Below, piece after piece: positions 50,812-61,700 of a stretch of 64,000 bases of DNA. The number at the start of each line of letters is the position of its first letter. The stretch's first letter is position 1. Source of the DNA: Nannochloropsis oceanica (Eukaryota > Sar > Eustigmatophyceae > Eustigmatales > Monodopsidaceae); contig CP038112.1 in NCBI GenBank assembly GCA_004519485.1, forward strand, positions 434,001 to 498,000, read 5' to 3'. The notes under the pieces are model-generated. The model was not told where the DNA came from. It did not search any database and worked only from the letters and a program-made list of their open reading frames with translations. The position numbers and the translations under genes are program-made.

Positions 50812-53800
50812 CTAAGTCGTATCCCTGTTCATGATCGAATCAAATAAATGCTCCACTGTCTCCGTCGGGGGCTTGTACAATGCCGGCATAAATTGAAGCT
50901 GCAAATTATTGAAAGCAAACTTGAAACGCCCCGTGTTCTTGTCACAGAGCAATAACCGCGTTCCATGCAAACGCATCACATTCGCATCCCGCACCAACCT
51001 CTCCACGCCCCCACTCCCCACCTCTCCGCACCCATGTTTCTCAGCCAGCAATCTCGCTTGATACAGGGTTACCGCCATGCCCGTCCGGTCCTTGCCGGAT
51101 TTGCAAAAGATCACCTGCCCACCCCCAACTTCTAAAGTCACCCGCTCTTGCTCCCTCAATAAATCCACGTTTTTATGCATACCGTTATCGCGTTTCAACG
51201 CTTTTTTCAACCCCTCACAAAGCGGATGCACGAGAATCTTGTCCACTGATCTGATAAAATCCTCGGTCGAACCATGTACTAGTGATTTTTTCGCCACGTC
51301 CAGCCTCTCTGCCACAAAGCGGTCAAACGGACGGTACACCCTCGGAGGAGGCACCACACAAGGATAGCAACGATGGCAGTAATCATTCAAGATCCTTGTC
51401 GATCGTCGATTAATCTGTTGTTGAATCGTCGATTCTCCTCGCACTCTTTTGGTGGCCGCTTTGGTTCTGCTGCTGGAGAGGGTGTCATCGTCGTTGTCTT
51501 CCATGTCTTGGTCCTTTTTAAGTTGGTTAGAGAAATTGGCGAGGGACTGCTTGGCATCGATGCCCTGGGTAAAGAGCACTGCCACTAAAGGCACCACCAA
51601 TCCACCTGCGGCTTCTCCCGCTGATTGCTGCTGCTGACAGCCATGCTGGCGCAAGATACCGGGAAGACGTTCATATGCCACGGGATCCAAAAAGAGGCGG
51701 ACACGTCTTTGTGCTTCGTCAAACTCAATGTCCAATGCAAGAAGGGAGGCTTTGCTGCCATCCACAGGCTCTGTCGGTGCAGGACCTCTAGTTGCCAATG
51801 GAATAATGGAAGGAGAGGAAGGGGGAGGAGAAGGGTGGGGGAAGGGAGAGGAAGAAGGTATGCCAAAGTCCAAGAGCAGGTCCTGGGTGTTATGATCGAG
51901 GGGCGTTGGAGCAGGGGCGGGGCTGTGGGCTTGTGGTGACTGCAAGGACGAAGAGGAGCAGGAGGGGGACGCGGCTGATTTGGGACGGATCTCGAAGGAG
52001 AAAAGGGACGCCATCTCCATGGCCACGGCTACGTCTTCAAGCATCCCACGCTCTTTGCCAATCGTTGATATTAGCCCTTGGAAGCACACCAAAAACCCGA
52101 CTTTGGTCATGTTTTCCGCGGTGCGGATGATGAGGGAGGGATTGGCATCTTCAGTGAGCATGATGTCCAGCTTTGTCGCGAGGGAAGTTGTGGCGATTCC
52201 AAGGGCTTGAGAGAGTACAAGGGCGCGACGGACGGCGATTTTGCTTGACATGGCTTCAAATTTTAGAAGTTTACGTAGTAGGTCGTTGCTTAGTAAGCCT
52301 GTGGGCCCGGTGGGGAGGATGGAGAGGGAAGGAAAGGGCTGGTTTTGCCGCTTGAGGGGGAGGAAAAGGGATTGATCGAGACCGAGGATGTCTTTCTGGA
52401 GGGAGGCTAGTTGAAGGTCGTGGGTGAGGAGGCCACCACCTCGGAAGCCGAGAGCGTGGGCGGTTGGGGCGCCGGTCGAGACGACGTCGTAATAAAAAAT
52501 TTTGGGAGAAAAGGAGGGGGAAGGAGACTGTGAAGGGGCGGTGATAGGGATATTTGAAAGCAACTCTTGGACGATGCTGGACCCAGCAGAGGTGGAGGAG
52601 GAGGAGGGGGAGGAGGAACAGGAGGAGGAGGAGATAGAGGAGGAGGAACAAGGAGCGGGAATAGGGGAGAAGCGAGACCCTGTAAAAGAGCACATGTTAG
52701 TGACTGAAAATGTCTGGGAATGGACGTTGGTAGGGACGCCCTGTAGCTCCTTGGTCATTTTGTGCTCTGAGCTGCGGAAGCCTCTTCCGTCATTGGCTGC
52801 TTCCTCCCAGAGGCGTAGGGAGGTCTGTAGCACCGCTAGCTCTTGAGCAAGCGAAGTGATGTGACGCTGAATCCACTCTAGGGGGTACGAGAGCTGTATC
52901 TTGTCGCTGGTGCTGTTGATACTGCTGGTGGTGCTGGTATTGTACGTGCTGGTGCCGGAAGAGGAAGGGACAGAGAAGAAGTCGCCTTCCCGAGGAGGGC
53001 GGCCAGAGAAGCCCGCTTGCTTCATCCACTCGTAGCATGCCCGTTGGATCGTCTCAAAAGGAGGCTGCACCACACAAGGATCCTGTACTGTTTCGCCAAC
53101 GCCGAAGTCAAAATCATCCATCACCGGTGGTGCTGCTGCTGTGTCTGCTGCTCCAGCGCTAGCAAAAATGGCGACTCGGACCAAAAGCCTCCCGGCGGGG
53201 TTTCCCTCCTTGTCGAGCAACGGCAACCAAACCTCTGCATCCTCCGAAGTCTGCGGACTCTCTTCCATTGACCCTACCTTCTGGTACCGCCCATCGAGCA
53301 ATAGCACCGCCGAGGCACTCAACACTGCCCCTCCCTCCCTCCCTCCCTCCTGAAATACCTCAAAACACAAACTCGCCTTGTTCACCTCCTCCTTTCCATG
53401 AACATAAAAAAGAAACGCCGGCGCTTGTGAAGATGGTTGAGGATACGGTTGAGGATAAAGACGAGCAGCACCATATGCAGAAAACATCTCTCGGGGACGC
53501 CCGCTATGAGGACAGAGTTTCGAGTTGACGAGGCTACCAAAGAGAGGAGACCGCGTGCCATACTCTGTATTGGTATGTCCGATCAACTGCCCCACTCTCG
53601 GAAAGGGTTTTTCAAGACTGATAGCCACGAATGGGTGGCAAGGTAGGGATTTAATTTTGTCTTGCACTGCTCTGTTCCCTCCCATGGCAGCGAGCTTTTG
53701 GGCACGTTGGGAGACGTTGGGAAGCTTTACTCGATCCTTTCCGCCCTTCGCACCACCGCCTAAGCCAGCATAGTCAGTGGCAGGTTCATCTCCCTTCAAC

Positions 53801-55113
53801 AAAGGCAAATCTTTAGCCTCCACCACTGAGAGACGGACCAATAATCGTCCATGCTTGAGAGCTTCGGCGTCTGAGGCAAAAAAGCCCTGCGCCAGCCGCT
53901 CATGCTCGTATCGCTGCTTCCACCCGGCCACTGCCTCCTCCATCCGCTCGACCAACGGACGAAAAATTAAAGCGGCCAGATGATACGGAAAGCGACTTTC
54001 CAATGCTGTTTCCCTGGCCAAAAGCAAATCCTCTCCCGTCCGCTCGTTGTCATCACCGCTGCTGCCCAGCGCTTGCGGATGCTGGTGGTGCTGGAGGTGC
54101 TTCTTTCCAGTCGCCGTCGCCCTGGTAGTCTCCTGTCGTCGAAAAAGGTATGGCACCGAGTAGGATATATGTTGTCGGTGAGATGCCAAACCCACATACG
54201 GAGAACGAGGTGACCGAAGGTCATCAAAGGGCAAACGCCACAACATGGCCCTGCTCCCCTTGGGACAAGCGGGGGATGTCATGGCAAAGATCACAGGCTT
54301 CACATCAGCAGTCGCTCGCCAGAGCTCCGAAAACCTCGTGATATGCCTCCCCAACAATGCCACTTCTCCACCCACCCCCATATTGCTTTGGGAACATACG
54401 ACTGACACCCGCACAATGCAGTCCATCTCTTGCCGGCACACTACGCGGACGGGCAAAGCAAACGTCGAGTTAGGATCGTCATAAGACATGTCCGTCCGCC
54501 CGACCTCCACAAATTCTCCCACCGCTCCACTAGCGCCTCGAAACTCAGGTGAAACCTCCACTACTATCTGCCTCTTCTCTCGGCCCTTGGTTGGGGCGCT
54601 GCTAGCAAGCTTCGTCACGAAACGCATAAATTTACTCTCCACCAGCTTTGGTCGATCCACTTGACAATTGACAAGCTCCCCGCCTAGCATCATGGCAAGA
54701 TAATCGGTAGTGATACTCTCAGCCCTCAGCATTTGCCCAAGCACCGTGCCCTTGGCGTCCAAGTCCGACAAGCTTGCGCCTTGCGGGCGGCTGCCAATCC
54801 AAGCGCCTCCTGCTACACCTCTCTCTTTTGCCACCGTGTATATCTCATCGTCTTCGTCATCATCCTCGTCCTCCAGACGAGCACTGAATCCACCCCCCCC
54901 CCAGTACTCAATGTTTCTCGTCATGGAATGGGCTTGTGGTCGTGTACGTGCGCGCTTATTCTCTGCTGCAGACTGGATGACGGGAGCCCCGATAACGAAA
55001 GGAGACGGTCTGCTCCTGCTGCTGCCGCTGGTGCTGATACTGCTGCTGCACGGAGACGAGCCGCGTGAGCCAACGCCTGTGGAGTGTGAGAGGTGGCGAG
55101 GCATTTCATTCAT
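50812..55113 (-). CDS. INPP4-type phosphoinositide 4-phosphatase with C2 domain
   Basis: A single exon of 1433 residues with ATG at 55113. A Ser-rich start leads to beta-rich segments and a C2-type domain (about 430-700; it begins GRLLVRLSVVEAKDLPLL and has a long insert). The C-terminal third carries the phosphatase region: LFTQGIDAKQSLANFSNQL, then the CX5R loop CKSGKDRT with catalytic Cys1337 and Arg1343. Animal INPP4A/B use CKSAKDRT and remove the 4-phosphate from PI(3,4)P2. The Lys, Asp and Arg around the Cys are kept, so activity on a phosphoinositide is likely. Size (animal enzymes about 930-980) is larger because of Ser-rich and acidic inserts. It acts at endosomal or plasma membranes by inference from the family. 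Confidence 0.88.
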   Translation of the reverse strand: MNEMPRHLSHSTGVGSRGSSPCSSSISTSGSSRSRPSPFVIGAPVIQSAAENKRARTRPQAHSMTRNIEYWGGGGFSARLEDEDDDEDDEIYTVAKERGVAGGAWIGSRPQGASLSDLDAKGTVLGQMLRAESITTDYLAMMLGGELVNCQVDRPKLVESKFMRFVTKLASSAPTKGREKRQIVVEVSPEFRGASGAVGEFVEVGRTDMSYDDPNSTFALPVRVVCRQEMDCIVRVSVVCSQSNMGVGGEVALLGRHITRFSELWRATADVKPVIFAMTSPACPKGSRAMLWRLPFDDLRSPRSPYVGLASHRQHISYSVPYLFRRQETTRATATGKKHLQHHQHPQALGSSGDDNERTGEDLLLARETALESRFPYHLAALIFRPLVERMEEAVAGWKQRYEHERLAQGFFASDAEALKHGRLLVRLSVVEAKDLPLLKGDEPATDYAGLGGGAKGGKDRVKLPNVSQRAQKLAAMGGNRAVQDKIKSLPCHPFVAISLEKPFPRVGQLIGHTNTEYGTRSPLFGSLVNSKLCPHSGRPREMFSAYGAARLYPQPYPQPSSQAPAFLFYVHGKEEVNKASLCFEVFQEGGREGGAVLSASAVLLLDGRYQKVGSMEESPQTSEDAEVWLPLLDKEGNPAGRLLVRVAIFASAGAADTAAAPPVMDDFDFGVGETVQDPCVVQPPFETIQRACYEWMKQAGFSGRPPREGDFFSVPSSSGTSTYNTSTTSSINSTSDKIQLSYPLEWIQRHITSLAQELAVLQTSLRLWEEAANDGRGFRSSEHKMTKELQGVPTNVHSQTFSVTNMCSFTGSRFSPIPAPCSSSSISSSSCSSSPSSSSTSAGSSIVQELLSNIPITAPSQSPSPSFSPKIFYYDVVSTGAPTAHALGFRGGGLLTHDLQLASLQKDILGLDQSLFLPLKRQNQPFPSLSILPTGPTGLLSNDLLRKLLKFEAMSSKIAVRRALVLSQALGIATTSLATKLDIMLTEDANPSLIIRTAENMTKVGFLVCFQGLISTIGKERGMLEDVAVAMEMASLFSFEIRPKSAASPSCSSSSLQSPQAHSPAPAPTPLDHNTQDLLLDFGIPSSSPFPHPSPPPSSPSIIPLATRGPAPTEPVDGSKASLLALDIEFDEAQRRVRLFLDPVAYERLPGILRQHGCQQQQSAGEAAGGLVVPLVAVLFTQGIDAKQSLANFSNQLKKDQDMEDNDDDTLSSSRTKAATKRVRGESTIQQQINRRSTRILNDYCHRCYPCVVPPPRVYRPFDRFVAERLDVAKKSLVHGSTEDFIRSVDKILVHPLCEGLKKALKRDNGMHKNVDLLREQERVTLEVGGGQVIFCKSGKDRTGMAVTLYQARLLAEKHGCGEVGSGGVERLVRDANVMRLHGTRLLLCDKNTGRFKFAFNNLQLQFMPALYKPPTETVEHLFDSIMNRDTT

Positions 55114-55786
55114 ATGGCTTACGGGATGCAGGGTATGGCATATATTACTATGTCGTCATCAACGGAAGGCGTTTCCGGATTTCACTACCGTTGATATGCT
55201 CCAACAAGGCGACGCGAAGGCGAAGATGAGAGTAAGACAAGACAGTCGATGAATTCTTTTTCGTTCTTCTTGCTCATTAAATCGTTTCGCATATTGTTCT
55301 CTTAGGCTCGTTCCTTTTCGTCGCTTGATGCTGTTGATATTCGTTGTCGTCCCGTGGTTGTCCGTTTGCTATGTTGTTACTTGCTGCTACTGCTACTGCT
55401 GCTACCACTGTAGTTGCTTGCGACTTCAATAAGTAGGATACACTTATAGGTAACACCCATTATACATGTATATTTTAAATGCCAGGGGTTCCTGTTGGCT
55501 CCTGCGAGCGCTACTTTGTTTCGCTCTTCCCGCCTGATATTCTGAATTTGTCATTCAACTCTCATACTGTCATCTCCCATTGCATATTTTCTCTCTCTTT
55601 CTCGCACGATGCTTTCTAGATCACTCTCATCGATAGATTTTACATACATAATCCACTCTCTCATTCATACACTCACTCACTAACGTTCTTTCTGGGGCCA
55701 AATATGCTTGTATTATAATGTTTCCAACATATGGCCAGTACCTCATACCCTCAGGCTGCCTCTCACCCTTTCCAGATTATGTCCCT
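55114..55786. other. Intergenic region, SMCHD1-like 3' side to INPP4-like 5' side
   Basis: About 670 bases. A CTGCTACTGCTACTG-type stretch lies near 55382. No gene was recognised; it probably contains the INPP4-like promoter and the SMCHD1-like 3' UTR. Confidence 0.55.
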
Positions 55787-58700
55787 CTAGACACGGTTGC
55801 CCAGGATATTCTTCAGCTCCAGCTCCATCGCCGACACACGCTTCTGCAATTCCAACATACGGACATCTTGCTTCTTCGCCTGCATCTGCCCCCTTATCAC
55901 ATCCAACTCCTGGTACACCACAAAGAGCTCGTCCACCTTGTCCTTCGCCATCAACTGCGCCTTGAACGCTTCTGTCTCCTGCGGGTCCTGCCCGCCAAAC
56001 ACAAACTCAAGCCTCCTCGCCTCCGACGACCCAAACTTATCCTCCCCATCCAAAGGGCCTGACGCTCGCAAGCGGCGCCCGTCTTGATAACAGAGAATGG
56101 TCGGCCGGCGGATACCACGATGTTTGCAATACTCTCGATAGGCAAGAGCATCATCCTCCGTCCCCAAAATGACAGTGTTGGAGAACATTGACCAAAATAC
56201 CGACTGCCGCAAGTGCTCGTCCTCCTCCCGCAGTACAATCATATTCACCGCATGGCCCCTGTAATTAAATTTGGCATCAATAGGAGGCAATGGCAGTCGC
56301 TTGTCCTTCAAGATCTGCTCCCGCGTCTTATCGCGAGACCGGAACTCCTCCGTGTCCTGCAACGAGTATACGGTCACATCCCGCTGCAACAGTTTCACCC
56401 GCTTGTAATCCGCGTTGGTTTGACAGATAACTGCCTTCATATTCCTCGTTGTCGCGTACCACGAAAGCAACTCCGCCAGCCTCCGATCAGGGACCATCCC
56501 CACAGTCACGACCTCTTTGAATCCCTGCGACAATACAGCCGGCACGAGATAGCCCGGCCGCTTCCTCAACACTGCCACCTCCTGACTTCGCAACGCCCGA
56601 ATTCCATTCTCCAAATGGGCCTTCGCCTCCCTCAGCTCCTGAGAGGTGGGTAATTCTCCCTGGGGCGTGCGGGGAAATAAACCCGCTTGTGCGTGCAGGT
56701 ATCGCAGCTCCCCGTGAAGTCGACCGGTCAACTCGTGCGCCTGTCCCTCCATCCCTTGCACCTCATGCTTCCAGGCCATCACTTCCTGCCGCAAAGGGTT
56801 CAGCTCCTGGTTCAACCTCCTTATCTTCAGCTGCCGTTCCAAATCCGTAGTAAAATCAAACGTCTTAAAATAAGGCTCCAAACCAGGCGAGTCAAACTTG
56901 AGACGATAACTTCCACTCTCTGTCCCCACGTCCTTCTCCAAGCTTATCTCTGGAATCAAGTAAGTGGTCAACCCCGTCTTGATGTCCTGCCGAGGCTCAG
57001 CCGTGACTCGCCCGCGAACAATGCAAGGCCCTTGACCAGCAGGAGGCACCTCCGGCGGGCCTGGTGGCCCCGTCACAACCGTGACAATCAGATTACTCTC
57101 GTGCCGGGTCCGCTTCCCCTGCTGATCAATGGGGTAGAAACGGGCTTCGCGCAAGATTTGTCGCGCGCTAGGATCATCACGGTTGTTGGAGGCGGAAAGA
57201 GCAATTGCCTCCAAGGTGCTATCCTCGGAGCGGAGGCCGACAGCGCGCCCGTGCTGAATGTAGACTATTGCAGGCTTGTCCAGCTGCCAGTCCTTTTTGT
57301 TGGGGGTGACGCGCTTGATATGCTCCCGCTGTTCTAGGTAGCTTAACCGAATCTGAAAGTTGCCCGGGTCGCCCATTGTGCAATCCGTAGAGGGCGCCAG
57401 GACAAAGACCCGCTTTCCATCCTCAGTCAGCACGCCCTCCTCCACTTCCACCCCCTTATACCAGTCCTCATTGTGCACGCGCGTCGTTCCCTCCCTCTCG
57501 ACTCTTACACGGAACACGCCTGCATTCAAGGCCAAATTCAAATTGGTCGGATCCTCCTTATCCTCCGTCTCAAGCACAATCCCCAAAGCCGGTGGCCCCG
57601 TATCAACATCCCACCGATCCTGAGGCTTAAACTGTAATAGCCCTTTCTCCAACATCGGGCTCGTCAAAGCCCTCTGGTCATTCACTCCCCTCTCCTCAGG
57701 GTAAGAAATACGCGTCGCCTCTCCCACCACCACGCGCATGCCCACTACCCGATTGACCAAGTAGGTCTTCACCACCATCTCACCCGTACAGAGCACCTCC
57801 CCTCCCTCCTGTCCCCTACCCGGTGCTTTGAGCTCCACGCGCAACACGCGTTCCCTCCGCTCATTGAAGACAAAGGTCGGCAAGGCTAGAAGGTCCGGGG
57901 GGATGAAATTATCAGGATCGCCCGTCTGATGCTCCTTCCCGATTACTACCTTCGAAATCAGCTCGCTGGGGCTGGGATTCGTGAGGGACGGACGGGAGGC
58001 AGCCGTGCTCGTCCGCGAGGAGACACGGTCATTCCAGAAGAGAGAGAGGACGCCGTCTGTGGGGGGGTTGACACGATTCCCGCACTCGTCGAGGAAGGCG
58101 ATGGAAAGTGATTCGAGCTTCTCACCTCGGCAGAGGTTGATAGCAGGCTTGTCCGACAGTACCTCCACCCCGTGTTTGGGGGCGACCAGCTTCAAAGCAT
58201 GTGCGGGTCCCGGCAAGAGCTTAACCATACTCTTCATCGGCGTAAACTTAGGGGCCGTCACCCTCAGCTTGATCTCCCTTGCCTTGCCCCACAGCGTCAC
58301 ATCCGTTGGCAAGTGATACGCCCCATCCTCCCCCAACACCGTCTTCAGCGGCCCCTCCGGCTCCTGTTTCATGGGGATATTCTTATCGCTCGACGTCCAC
58401 TGCAGCTCCGGGCAAGGTAAGGCATGTGCCGGATCGACGACCAAGAAGTTCTTGAACTTATCACGGTAATGAATGAGGGACTTCTGCTTATTAAAAGATA
58501 CCCCACAACGAACCGGGCCGGCCAAATCGCGAGTAAAAGAAATGTGATCAGGCTCCCCAGGAATAGGGTGGATGTCGGCCTCAAGCAAAAATGCAGGTGC
58601 CACGCTCCGGCCCATGCTGCTGGCAGTCTGCTTGGCGTGGAACACCTGAACCTGGATCTTGATCACCTTGTCCGTGGGACCGGGGAGGGTCGGAAGCTCC

Positions 58701-61700
58701 GCAGCATCGCTCAACTCCTTGGTGTGACTCCAGGAAGTAGCAGTCGCCTTGACCTTCATCCCAACTTTCGCAGGGTCCAAATGCATACCTGTCTCATCCA
58801 CCACCACCACCGTTGGCTTCAACACAGTCGAGCCTGCAGGCAACAAAACCTTCATCTTCCTCCCAGCCTTCACACGCACCATCCCCACTTCCTCCCCCTC
58901 ACCCTCCTCCTCCACCTCTTCATCATCCGCCTCCTCGGCAGTCGACGCAATCATCCCGTCATTCAAAATTCCCTCCCCCTTCATTTCCAGCCAGGCCCGC
59001 TTCGGCACACCTTTTTGCGCCTCAACAGCCAAATGAACGGGAGACGCCGAAAAGCTCTCCTCCCCCGCCGTGCCCGTCACCTCCAAAGTCACCATCTTCC
59101 TCCCCTTATCCTCCTTTTTAAACGTCACATTCAAACTCAAGCCATCCAGTAAGACCTCCCCCAAGGGACTCACTTTCCAACCAGGATCATTCCTCCTCGT
59201 CGCCGGCTCAACTAACCTTACCCCCTTCTCATCCATGGCTAATTCCACCCCCCACCGTTGCGTCCTCCCCGGGGCCGTCACATTTCCACCCACATCCAAC
59301 GCCTTGAACCTCAATGTTGGCAAGACCTGTGTCTCACTCGATATCTTGAGTGCTGTCTCCGGAGTGGTGCTCCCCGCCCGTCCCTTCAACTCAGGCTCCA
59401 CCAGCTCTAAGCTCACAGGCAAACCCGGCTCGATGACCAATTCACGTTTCAATCGCTGGTTCTGCAGCTTTTCCCCTGCCGAGATCACTACAATGGTAAT
59501 AGCCTTCTTCAGGGTCTCGGGCGTTTCTCCCCCAAGGATAGGACCCTTGCTCAAATTAGGTAACAACACCCAATCACCCGTCTCAAAGATTATCCCTTCC
59601 TCCGCCGCCTCCGCATTCATCTTGAAGCAGATGTTGGAAGAGAACGAGGAAAGCGCCACTGTCGACACTGCTGCTGCTACTGCAGCAGCGCCTTGTCCGC
59701 GCTTCTTGATGCTGCGCCCAGTACTGGCCTGCTCTATTGCCCCATCGCCTTGTACGCGCTTCCCCTTCTTCCCCCGGTACTCGATGCTAAAATTATCCTT
59801 CTCCAATTCCAAGCACAATGTCACGCTCTCCGTTGTCGTCGACCGGTTCCGATGGTCCTTCAATAAGAGACTAAAAGCTGGCAAAGGCATTTCCTCCGAG
59901 AATACTAATGTCGCCCCCCGTGAGCCCGACCTCAATCCATCCAGCTCCGCTTCTGTCGGTTCTCCTGCCGGCTCCTCATTGACAGTCACATTGAAGTTGT
60001 TCGTGCCGCCGATCTTTTCACACCCCGGCGCTGGCCCCACTATCGAAAACGCCAGCAAATACCTTCCAGCTACCAGTGAGGGGGGCAACCGAAAAGAATA
60101 ACAAGGCCCATCCACATCGACCGTCTTCATTTCCGAGCATGATGCTCCCTCCACCACTACTGCTTCTCCTTCCCCCCTTCGCTTCACCTCCAATTGAACG
60201 CTGTACATGCCCTTGATTACACTCGTAAGCTCCGACAGGGCCTGACCTCGTCCATCTTTGACCATCACCAGCATATTTTCATACTTCCTTGCCCGCTGAT
60301 CCACCGCCCCTGCAATCCAATCAACACTTTTCGGCATCTTCTCCTTACTCCCCTTATCCACCCCGTCCCAATAGAACACTTCACTTTTTCGAGCCAAACG
60401 ATCCCTTACCTCCTTCTCTATCCCCGCAGCCTGCTCCGGCTTCAGCTTACACTTCACCGGGTCCAGGCTCGACAGGTCTTCCCATCCCATGTTCTCCCTT
60501 CCAAACACATCTTCAGGCAGTCGCGTGTAATAAACCCTGGCTGACGTTGCCATGTTTAAGTCGTCTCCCTCGTCCACCTCGAAATGCGAAATCCGCACCA
60601 CAAATTCTTTCAACGGTACTGCTGTTCCCCCCACCTCGCCCCCCATTGAAGATGTCGCCCCACTCCCAGAACTCGCCCTACTAGACCTCTTCCCTCCTCC
60701 CCCTCCGCCACTTCCCCGCCCCAAGATCTTTACCACCTCATCCTTCTTCCATGTCCCATCCTCCCCACTTCCGAAGCGAACCCGTTGAAAGTATAACACT
60801 CCACTCCTGCTGGAGGCTCCCTGCGGCCGCTGCCCCGCGGGGTACGGAGCTTCCATCGCGTTCTCCCGATCATACATCTTGTGACACCGCTGTAACCACT
60901 CCGTGAACCTCGTCGGCAGGTCCCTGGGCTCCATCGAAATACATTTCTTCGGGTCCTTCAACAACTCCGCAAAGTCCCCCTGAACATTCAGCTTGTTATT
61001 GCTCACCCCGAAATACCAGTCCTTGATGAACAACGTGACGTGGACCCGCTTCTGCCACTGCTTTCCACATAGCTCCAACTCCGCCTTGTTCGCTGCCGTC
61101 TTTTTCTCAGATGGGAAAAAGTACAGACGCTGGTACATGGCGTTGGGCAACTTTCGCGCCATCCACCGAACGTCCACCACCGGCTCCACTACCCCTGTCC
61201 CTCGGTCCTCTGCACCGCCCTCATCTTGGATGTTGTAGCGATCCGCATATTTGGGCCTACTTTCCTCATAGGCAGAAAAGGGATAGTACCGCGCAAGCAT
61301 GTTAACATCCACCTTCTGCTGCGGCTGCAATGCACAATGATCCTCCAGCGGGACAAACCGCGGGTCGTCCACTTGAAAAGTGGCCGTGAACACATCCTCC
61401 TCCTCCGTTTCCTCCCAATACTTCCCCTCCAAGCACTCTTTGAGCACCTCATCCTTCAACACCGTCCTGACCTCCCTCGTCGAATTCTCCTTAAAATAAG
61501 CCACGCTCATCTCAACCGCTCTTTCCCTCTCCCCGTCGTCCCCTACGTTCCCATTTTCCCGAATTCCTCCACTACCCTCCCCACCAGAAACACAACTGCT
61601 ACTCCTCCCCCCAACCGCCACTGCCGCCGCCGATCCCACCGATTGACCCGACCTCGTCTTCGCCCTCTTTTCCGCTAAAGTAGAAACAACTGCATCTTTG

